Under the pieces are notes generated by a model that saw only the letters and a program-made list of their open reading frames with translations, ran no database searches and was not told the origin of the DNA. Below, one piece after another: positions 53,642 to 60,751 of a stretch of 62,933 nt of DNA. The position numbers and the translations under genes are program-made. Positions within the stretch are counted from its first letter, which is position 1. Every line of letters begins with the position of its first letter. Origin of the DNA: Gammaproteobacteria bacterium (lineage in GTDB: Bacteria; Pseudomonadota; Gammaproteobacteria; UBA6429; Thiohalophilaceae); NCBI GenBank assembly GCA_026197095.1, contig JAPHTF010000108.1:1-62933 (forward strand). Reading direction: 5' to 3'.

Positions 53642-54562
53642 ATGGCTAATCCTGATTACAAAGTAGAGATCGCAGACAGTCCATTTTCATTAGGCAATGA
53701 AGATCTTTATAACAAGTGGCGAGATCAAAAACTCAAAGATTATCCAGCAAGCCTGGGCGACCTTCTGGTGGAAATTAATGATCCACGTAAGTTAACCGAC
53801 AGTGAATTCGAAGCACTACAGTCACGTTGTAAAAAAGCAAATATGGCATTGTATGCAAGTAAAACAGGAACCGATCCTGATCCTGAAATTCCACTTTCAA
53901 TGGGACGCCGTTTTGGTTTAGAAAATATAAATAAAAACTGGCTGGCTGATGAAACTGGTTTAACATCATTAACTGTTGTAGATAATGGCATTCGTCAGCA
54001 ATACATTCCTTATACAAATAAAGAAATTAACTGGCACACCGATGGTTATTACAACGAAGCAAATAAACAAATCCATGCGCTAAATTTACATGTTGTACAA
54101 CAAGCTGCGACGGGTGGTGAAAATGCCATTATGGATCATGAAATTGCTTACATGTTATTACGTGATAAAAATCCCGAATATATTCGCGCCTTAATGGCAA
54201 ACGATGCTATGACTATTCCACCACGCATTGATGAAGGCGGAACGGTTGCCAGGAAAGAAGAGCCCGGTCCTGTATTTAGTATTATGCCAAGCGGTGACCT
54301 GCATATGCGCCATACCATTCGCGTGAATAATGTTATCTGGACTGAAGATCCTGTTGCGCAAGAAGCCCTGGCTTATCTTCAGGATATTCTTAATAGTGAC
54401 TCACCCTATATATATCGTGGGCGTTTAGAATCAGGCATGGGTCTGGTGAGTAATAATGTATTACATGATCGTGCTGCATTCACCGATGATGCAGAACACA
54501 AACGTCATTATTACCGCGCACGTTATTTTGATCGTTTGGCAGGTACAGGTGTATTAGATTAA
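53642..54562 (+). CDS. TauD/TfdA-like Fe(II)/2-oxoglutarate dioxygenase
   Basis: This 306-residue protein has the iron-binding facial triad: HTDGYYNE (HxD, about residues 131-133) and the distal His in NNVLHDRAAF, with a following Arg (RHYYRARYF) for 2-oxoglutarate. The substrate is unknown. It is divergent from norZ, so an O2-using enzyme shares a promoter region with an NO reductase. Relation to taurine use is only by fold. Its stop is followed by a strong hairpin. Confidence 0.82.
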   Translation: MANPDYKVEIADSPFSLGNEDLYNKWRDQKLKDYPASLGDLLVEINDPRKLTDSEFEALQSRCKKANMALYASKTGTDPDPEIPLSMGRRFGLENINKNWLADETGLTSLTVVDNGIRQQYIPYTNKEINWHTDGYYNEANKQIHALNLHVVQQAATGGENAIMDHEIAYMLLRDKNPEYIRALMANDAMTIPPRIDEGGTVARKEEPGPVFSIMPSGDLHMRHTIRVNNVIWTEDPVAQEALAYLQDILNSDSPYIYRGRLESGMGLVSNNVLHDRAAFTDDAEHKRHYYRARYFDRLAGTGVLD

Positions 54563-54962
54563 GTTTTATATAGGGGTGTTATTACTTATAACACCCCATA
54601 ATTTAAAACAGCGTTGATGCGAATGAAGCACACTCATTCTTATATTACTAACTAACTTTAGAAACCAACGAGGTAACTTCCGGCCAACTGAGTTCAGTGA
54701 GGCCGTAGAACACGGCCTTGCTGTCTCAATCTGCGTCTCGATCTGTAAAGACTAATAAAATTTTTACAGTAATCAGATTTTTTTCAAACATAACTAAATT
54801 ACCAGGCTTTACTTCCAATAGTTTAATTATTGCCTATATTAGTAGGTATAGTTTATTTTTTATAAAATAAACTTATATCTTCTGCCATCAAAAATAAGAT
54901 AGTTGTAGTTACATGCACTATAAAGGGTTGACACTAAAATGCTGTAGGAATTCTTATTTTCA
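54563..54962. other. Region between the dioxygenase and the GGDEF/EAL gene
   Basis: This 400-base region holds the hairpin at 54573-54598 and otherwise little. TTGACA at 54928 suggests a -35 for the next gene, but the expected -10 is poor. No gene was found. Confidence 0.5.
54573..54598 (+). terminator. Hairpin after the TauD-like gene
   Basis: GGGGTGTTAT pairs with ATAACACCCC around TACTT. The following bases are A/T-rich (ATAATTT) but lack a clean T-run, so termination may be partial. Confidence 0.55.
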
Positions 54963-57900
54963 ATGAAAGACAAGGTAATAACCCCACCACAGAGTAATCG
55001 CGCCAGGTATCGAGTATTCAACCTCCGGATCCGTCACCTGTTGCTGCTTATTTTCGGCACACTGAGTCTTATCGCTATTTCAGCTATCATATGGAATGCT
55101 TTTCATGTCTATTCTGATTACATCGATGCAGAATTTATCGCCGGCTCGAATGAAATTGGCCAACAGGCGCTGGCACTAAACGCGTTGTTGGCACGTGAGC
55201 GCGGTCTTACTGCTGGCATGCTCTCCAATCCGGGTAACTATACTGACGAGAACCGGCACCATCTGTCCCAGTTGCGAACAAGCACCGATGCAGGCCTGGA
55301 ACAGTTATACAAAAAAATTAACCAGCACCGATCGAAAGTGAACACCTTAACGATCGATGACCGCCTTAAGGCTGCCTCGAGTCATCTGCTTGATACCCGC
55401 CGGCGTGTGAACCAGGCCCTGGAGCAAAACACCTCTGTAAATATAATTACTTCCGATGAATGGATCACTATCGCGACCAAAATCATTAGCGAGATGGACA
55501 TGATCAGTCGCCAGATAATGGCACCCATGAAAGAAACCGAACACGCAACACGCCATGGCGGAACAGTAAAACAGACGTTCTTTAACTTCAGCGAAAATGC
55601 AGGCCGGGAACGCGCCTTAATCAGTGCTGTTATCGCCCAGAATCGGCCCTTTAGTCCGGAAGAATTCCAGCAGTTAAATATTTATCAGTACAGCAGCCTG
55701 CGGATTGAGGAAGAACTCACCAAGCTACTGATTTATTTTCCATCAACACCTGCCATTGTCCTGGCAAAATCTGAATTTGAGCGTGCATATAAAAAGGAGT
55801 ACCAGGCGCTACGTAAAAAGGTGCTGCAAAGCAGTCAGAATGCACAACCCTACCCGGTTGATACCATCGAATGGTTTACACAGGCCACCAGTGCTGTGAA
55901 CTCGATTCTTAATTTTGCGCATGCCACCGATATGCATATCAATGATGACATCGAGCAAATAAAAGCGCAGGCACGCAAAACGGTAACCATGCTTTTCCTG
56001 ACCATGTTGCTGGTGGTGGTGGTATTTATTATTGCGTTTATCACTTCCCAGCGACGGATACTGCGGCCATTGCATTACCTGGAATCATCCGCTCACACCA
56101 TCGCTACCGGTGACTTTACCAGGGCTTTACAAATTGATACCAAAGATGAATTCGGTGAAGTAGCTGAAGCCTTCGAGGTTATGCGTAACTATCTTTTTCA
56201 TGATCGGGAACAACGACAAAGCGCCGAGGATGAATTACGCAAGTTGACCACGGCCATCGAACAAAGTGTCAGTTCCATCATTATCACCAACATCGATGGT
56301 AAAATTGAATATGTGAATCCCCAGTTTCATAAAACAACCGGTTATGAAGCTGATGAAGTGATTGGATGTAAATTTGAGTTGCTCAACTCGGGTAAGATGC
56401 CCTTAGCGACCTACAGTAACCTCTGGGAAACCATCAAGCAGGGACGGGTCTGGCATGGTGAGTTACTTAATAAAAAGAAAAATGGTGAACTCTACTGGGA
56501 GCTGGTTTCGATTTCCCCTGTTCGTGACCGGGAAGGTCATATTGCCCATTTTATCGGTATTCAGCATGACATTACCGAGCGCAAGGCATTAGAAGATCGC
56601 CTCAATTTCATGGCCTATCATGATGAACTTACCGAGCTGCCAAACCGGACCTTGTTAACAGATCGCTTTAATCAAATCACCAACTATGCACGCCGGTATC
56701 ATAACCAGGCGGCCCTGATGATACTGGACCTGGATCGTTTTAAACTGATCAATGATACTCTCGGCCATGATATCGGAGACAAGCTGCTGATCGAAATCGC
56801 ACACCGCCTCGGTGAATCTCTGCGAGACAACGATACCATCGCCCGTTATGGAGGAGACGAATTTGTCATACTTGCTGATGGTTTTAACGATATCCAGGTG
56901 CTGGTCGATCTTGCTACTCGACTAGTGAACGCGGTTGCTGAACCCCTCATTATTGATCAACATTCCCTGCACATCTCCGCCAGCATTGGCATCAGTATCT
57001 GGCCTGATGACGGAGATGACCTGGGAACCCTGTTACGCCTGGCAGATACTGCCATGTACCACGCTAAGGATCTGGGCCGCGCCCAGTTCCAGTTCTATAC
57101 GGATGAGCTCAATTTGCGAACCAGTCAGCGTTTACAACTGGAAAATAATTTGCGCAATGCAATCGATAATGGAGAATTAGAACTATATTACCAGCCCCAG
57201 GTTCACCTTAGCAGTGGCAAAATTATTGGTGCCGAAGCACTGATACGTTGGCATCATCCCGAACTTAGACTTGTCCCCCCGATGCGATTCATTCCATTAG
57301 CAGAGGATACTGGTCTTATTAATCCCATTGGAGACTGGGTATTGCAGACCGCCTGTGAACAGCTCACCCAATGGCAGCAGGCAGGACACACTGAGCTGTC
57401 CATGGCAGTTAATGTTTCGGCTCGTCAGCTCGATGATCCTGACTTTATATCCCGTGTTCAAACTATTCTGCAAGAAACGGATTTTGATCCCAGCAAACTG
57501 GAAATTGAGATTACTGAAAGTTCGGTAATGAATCATCCTGATAAAATGCTGGAAGTCCTCAAAAATCTCAAGAAACTTGGCATTAAACTGGCGCTGGATG
57601 ATTTTGGCACGGGTTATTCAAGTCTTTCTTATCTTCGACGTTTTCCCTTCGATAAACTTAAGATCGATCGTTCATTTATAATGGACATAGCCAACAAGTC
57701 GGAAAATGCCACCATCACCCGCAGCATCGTGGAGATGGCACACAGCCTGGATATGGTTGTATTGTGTGAAGGCGTGGAGACTGAAATTCAGCTGTCTTAT
57801 TTGCGCAATAGTGCTTGTGATGAAATTCAGGGCTATCTGATCAGCCGCCCGGTACCGGCCGAGGCCTTTCGGAATCAGCTTGAAAACCCCGAACCGGCTG

Positions 57901-58310
57901 TCCGTAAGCTGATAGAAACAACTGAAAAACCGAGCGTTCTCCTTGTTGATGATGATCCTCATATTTGTAGTGCTATTCACCGTATCATCAAAAAACCCTG
58001 GCTGGATATTATTGAAGCCCACGATGGACAGGCCGCACTGGATATCCTCACCACCCGGCCGATCCAGGTTGTTGTAGTTGACTGCCATATGCCCGGTATT
58101 GATGGCATCGACTTACTGAGCCATATCAGGGATCTCTATCCCGACGTGATGCGTATCGGGTTATCCGGCAGCGTGCACAGAGAAGACATAGTTCGCGCTA
58201 TCAACCAGGGCATCGTGCATCGATTTTTACTCAAACCCTGGGACAATGAGGAACTCAAATCAATCGTTCTGGATACCTTCAAAAAGCATGTTCTGGTGAG
58301 GCGTAACTAA
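54963..58310 (+). CDS. Membrane cyclic-di-GMP signalling hybrid: NIT-like, HAMP, PAS, GGDEF, EAL, REC
   Basis: This 1115-residue protein has two membrane helices (about residues 25-47 and 338-358) enclosing a helical periplasmic sensor with the LLARERGLTAGML and RERALISAVI repeats of NIT (nitrate/nitrite-sensing-like) domains. A HAMP, a PAS/PAC (IEQSVSSIIITNIDGKIEYV), a GGDEF with intact ARYGGDEFV and RxxD I-site, an EAL with GAEALIRWHHPE and DDFGTGYSSLSYL, and a C-terminal receiver domain (LLVDDDPHI, DCHMPGIDG, LKPWDNEEL) follow. Both catalytic domains look active. Base composition is visibly richer in G+C than its neighbours, and it sits next to tRNA-Arg, so transfer is plausible. Confidence 0.92.
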   Translation: MKDKVITPPQSNRARYRVFNLRIRHLLLLIFGTLSLIAISAIIWNAFHVYSDYIDAEFIAGSNEIGQQALALNALLARERGLTAGMLSNPGNYTDENRHHLSQLRTSTDAGLEQLYKKINQHRSKVNTLTIDDRLKAASSHLLDTRRRVNQALEQNTSVNIITSDEWITIATKIISEMDMISRQIMAPMKETEHATRHGGTVKQTFFNFSENAGRERALISAVIAQNRPFSPEEFQQLNIYQYSSLRIEEELTKLLIYFPSTPAIVLAKSEFERAYKKEYQALRKKVLQSSQNAQPYPVDTIEWFTQATSAVNSILNFAHATDMHINDDIEQIKAQARKTVTMLFLTMLLVVVVFIIAFITSQRRILRPLHYLESSAHTIATGDFTRALQIDTKDEFGEVAEAFEVMRNYLFHDREQRQSAEDELRKLTTAIEQSVSSIIITNIDGKIEYVNPQFHKTTGYEADEVIGCKFELLNSGKMPLATYSNLWETIKQGRVWHGELLNKKKNGELYWELVSISPVRDREGHIAHFIGIQHDITERKALEDRLNFMAYHDELTELPNRTLLTDRFNQITNYARRYHNQAALMILDLDRFKLINDTLGHDIGDKLLIEIAHRLGESLRDNDTIARYGGDEFVILADGFNDIQVLVDLATRLVNAVAEPLIIDQHSLHISASIGISIWPDDGDDLGTLLRLADTAMYHAKDLGRAQFQFYTDELNLRTSQRLQLENNLRNAIDNGELELYYQPQVHLSSGKIIGAEALIRWHHPELRLVPPMRFIPLAEDTGLINPIGDWVLQTACEQLTQWQQAGHTELSMAVNVSARQLDDPDFISRVQTILQETDFDPSKLEIEITESSVMNHPDKMLEVLKNLKKLGIKLALDDFGTGYSSLSYLRRFPFDKLKIDRSFIMDIANKSENATITRSIVEMAHSLDMVVLCEGVETEIQLSYLRNSACDEIQGYLISRPVPAEAFRNQLENPEPAVRKLIETTEKPSVLLVDDDPHICSAIHRIIKKPWLDIIEAHDGQAALDILTTRPIQVVVVDCHMPGIDGIDLLSHIRDLYPDVMRIGLSGSVHREDIVRAINQGIVHRFLLKPWDNEELKSIVLDTFKKHVLVRRN

Positions 58311-58338
58311 GGCGAAAACAATTTGGAGGCAAAGAAGA

Positions 58339-58415
58339 TGGCGCGCCCGACAGGAGTCGAACCTGTGACCCCTACCTTCGGAGGGTAGTACTCTATCCAT
58401 CTGAGCTACGGGCGC
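58339..58415 (-). tRNA. tRNA-Arg (anticodon CCG)
   Basis: On the minus strand the acceptor stem GCGCCCG pairs with CGGGCGC, followed by G and an encoded CCA. The D-arm is AGCTCAGATGGATAGAGT, and the anticodon stem is CTACC/GGTAG with loop CTCCGAA (anticodon CCG, codon CGG). The T-arm CAGG-TTCGACT-CCTG is standard. The total of 77 bases including CCA is normal. Confidence 0.97.
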
Positions 58416-58647
58416 ATTACCCCTAAAATTTCAAGGTTTTAGAAGCATATTGAGCGCTAGCTTACCTGTGTTCAACGGCCTCGTCCATGTTTGTTGAAAA
58501 GGATGGTTTTACATAATATTTTCAGCATGTAGTACTAACTAATAAAGCTAAGCTAAGCATAGTGCTAAAAATAGCTATGAACATTACGAAGGCAAATAGC
58601 TAATTTGTTGCAGGTCTATCTGATGCGGGATCTTGGTACTATTCGGG

Positions 58648-59043
58648 TTAGCTATCGTCCTTATCATAGGGGAACGTGGTGTGGCCGTAGCGAATGGCGA
58701 GGATTGATATGGCAAGGATGAATACTGCCCCTGCAAGTCCCAGCATTCTTAAAGTATCCAGATTTTTCATATCCAAAATCATGTAGCGTGCTAACGCCAC
58801 TATAGTAATGTAAAGCGGTATACGAACAGGAAGCTTGCCTGACTTGAGGTATATTCCAACCATAGCTAAAACTTCAAGGTAGATAAAAAGTAACAACAGA
58901 TCCGCGAGTGTCACCTTCATAGCATTAAACATGGCGACAATCTCAAAACCCATTGCGATCACCGTTGCTAAAGCAATAATGAGTAAACCAAAATCTTCAA
59001 CGATGACTAAAGCTTTATGCCCTGAATTTTTTATCTTATCCAT
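58648..59043 (-). CDS. PsiE-family membrane protein, second copy
   Basis: This 131-residue protein has four membrane helices and the PsiE-like LLLLFIYLEVLAMVGIYLKSGKLPVRIPLYITIVALARYMILD. It is a diverged paralogue of the protein at 36039-36512, without the His-rich N-terminus. It follows the aldolase gene after 26 bases on the same strand and may be cotranscribed. Confidence 0.8.
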   Translation of the reverse strand: MDKIKNSGHKALVIVEDFGLLIIALATVIAMGFEIVAMFNAMKVTLADLLLLFIYLEVLAMVGIYLKSGKLPVRIPLYITIVALARYMILDMKNLDTLRMLGLAGAVFILAISILAIRYGHTTFPYDKDDS

Positions 59044-59069
59044 TTTAACTATGCCGTTTTCTTATTGAG

Positions 59070-60308
59070 TTAACTCGGTATGCCAAACCCAGCTTGTTTT
59101 TGTATGTGTGCGGGAAGATCTTGCGCAGCAGAAATACTGTCCTGAAAATCAATACTAATACGTTCGCCGGCAAAAGGCCGAAATAGCTTATCGGCGAAAT
59201 CAAGATGATCAGGATGCTTACGATAACTCTCGATAACGGCTTTATGAGTAAAGCGGATTAGCCAGCAGAATTTATACCTGGTGCCTTCTTCTACTGCCTG
59301 ACCAGCAAAGACTTCTCTTACACCGGGTATTTTCGCTAATACGCGGCGGCCTTCTGACATCATGGCTTGTGCTTGCTCATCACTCATACGTTCTACATTG
59401 TAGATAATAAGATGTTCAACTGAAGCCCATGGCGCACATTGCGTTAATACTTCAGCCGCACGACCGGCACTACCCCATAATCGTAAACAACGTTCTACAT
59501 CTTCACCAATCGCTTCTTTTACACCTTGTTTCATGTCGGTGAAACTACCGGTGCGTTCAGATTTAATCCGCTCACGCATAGTTTGTGCGGCGATATCAGA
59601 TAAACCGGTAAAATAATTAATTTTTGAAATCCCTAAAGAGGTCAAACGCCGAAACTGATCGCCATTCAGCCCTGTGCCGCCATGGATCACCAGGGGAATT
59701 TTTACGGTCTGATTAAGCTGCTTTAAGCGGGTAAAATCCAGTTTTGCTTTGCCTTTCATACGTCCTTGTACCGTACCTATCGACACCGCAAGAAAATCGA
59801 CACCGGTGCGTTCAACATAGGCTTTGGCCTGAGAAGGAATAGTGAGTTCGGTTTCCCCCGGGTGTTGTGCCGCACCTTCACCTTCAATACCGGCAACATA
59901 ACCTAACTCACCGACAACAGGTATACCGCAGGCATGCGCCATATCAACAACTTCTTTGGTGGCATTAATGTTGTCGGGCAAGCTCATATTGCTTGCATCC
60001 ATCATTACACCATTACAGCCGAGATTGATTGCTTTAATTGTGGATTCAAGGCTGTTGCCATGATCAAGCTGAATGGCGACAGGAATGGATGCACGCTTGG
60101 CCGCAGCTTCGATGGCGGGCAGCATAAGCTCAAAATCATAATGCGCAAAATGAGGTTCGGCGACACTGAGTATGACAGGTGCACGGCAGCGTTCGGCTGC
60201 GCCAATAACGGCTTCAAGAAAATCCAGGCTAACAAGATCAAATGCGCCTACTGCGTAACTATTTTCATAAGCGTGATAAAGCATATCGCGCATATTAACA
60301 AGTGGCAT
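59070..60308 (-). CDS. Class II aldolase-like protein fused to a Dabb domain
   Basis: This 412-residue protein has an N-terminal class II fructose-bisphosphate (or tagatose-bisphosphate) aldolase domain (about residues 1-285). It shows QLDHG, MMDASN, GELGYVAG and VIHGGTGL. The usual GTxHG zinc-ligand motif reads GTVQG, so one expected His is Gln. From about residue 310 a Dabb (stress-responsive A/B barrel) domain follows: VEHLIIYNVERMS...PGVREVFAGQAVEEGTRYKFCWLIRF...HLDFADKLFRPF. The fusion and the His-to-Gln change suggest a specialised or altered activity. It lies beside a CbbO/NorD gene, so a link to carbon fixation is possible but not shown. Confidence 0.85.
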   Translation of the reverse strand: MPLVNMRDMLYHAYENSYAVGAFDLVSLDFLEAVIGAAERCRAPVILSVAEPHFAHYDFELMLPAIEAAAKRASIPVAIQLDHGNSLESTIKAINLGCNGVMMDASNMSLPDNINATKEVVDMAHACGIPVVGELGYVAGIEGEGAAQHPGETELTIPSQAKAYVERTGVDFLAVSIGTVQGRMKGKAKLDFTRLKQLNQTVKIPLVIHGGTGLNGDQFRRLTSLGISKINYFTGLSDIAAQTMRERIKSERTGSFTDMKQGVKEAIGEDVERCLRLWGSAGRAAEVLTQCAPWASVEHLIIYNVERMSDEQAQAMMSEGRRVLAKIPGVREVFAGQAVEEGTRYKFCWLIRFTHKAVIESYRKHPDHLDFADKLFRPFAGERISIDFQDSISAAQDLPAHIQKQAGFGIPS

Positions 60309-60376
60309 ATCTGTTCCTCCTTTTTTATCTTGTTAGCAGTATAAAAACGCTTAAAAATGTTGCTGATAATAAAACG

Positions 60377-60739
60377 TTAGTCCGTTTTATTTATCAATTT
60401 ATGCTCAAGTTCTTGTTCCATTAACTCGAGTGAATGAGCCCGTACTTTTGAGGCTGCAAAATGATAGTGATTTAATTTGCACTTAACAGGGGTATGAAGT
60501 GCATCACGTCCCTGGTCTTGAAATTCAACCCATGCAAGTATAGGCATGTCGTTTTCTCTTTCGTTAACAATAACCCATTCATGGGTTTCCAGAACCATGA
60601 CCAAGCCACGATACCCTTCAAGAGAAATACGTATTGGTAGATCAAAGTGAAGTTTTGCTCGCCGCCATAAATTATAGAGTTTAGCAGAGACCTCATCTTC
60701 CCTTTGTTCATATACAGGTAAATCCCCTACCCGACTCAC
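60377..60739 (-). CDS. Small protein of unknown function between CbbO-type and aldolase genes
   Basis: This 120-residue soluble protein starts MSRVGDLPVYEQREDEVS and has a beta-rich middle (DLPIRISLEGYRGLVMVLETHEWVIVNERE) and a helical C-terminus (ASKVRAHSLELMEQELEHKL). No signal peptide or known motif was recognised. It lies 12 bases after the VWA gene on the same strand and is probably cotranscribed, so it may serve the same system. Confidence 0.75.
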   Translation of the reverse strand: MSRVGDLPVYEQREDEVSAKLYNLWRRAKLHFDLPIRISLEGYRGLVMVLETHEWVIVNERENDMPILAWVEFQDQGRDALHTPVKCKLNHYHFAASKVRAHSLELMEQELEHKLINKTD

Positions 60740-60751
60740 AAGTTATGCCTC

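Noticed and set aside
58339-58415. tRNA-Arg as an integration site of a genomic island
   Set aside because: No integrase gene and no repeated tRNA end were seen within the window; only the composition of the neighbouring gene suggests transfer.
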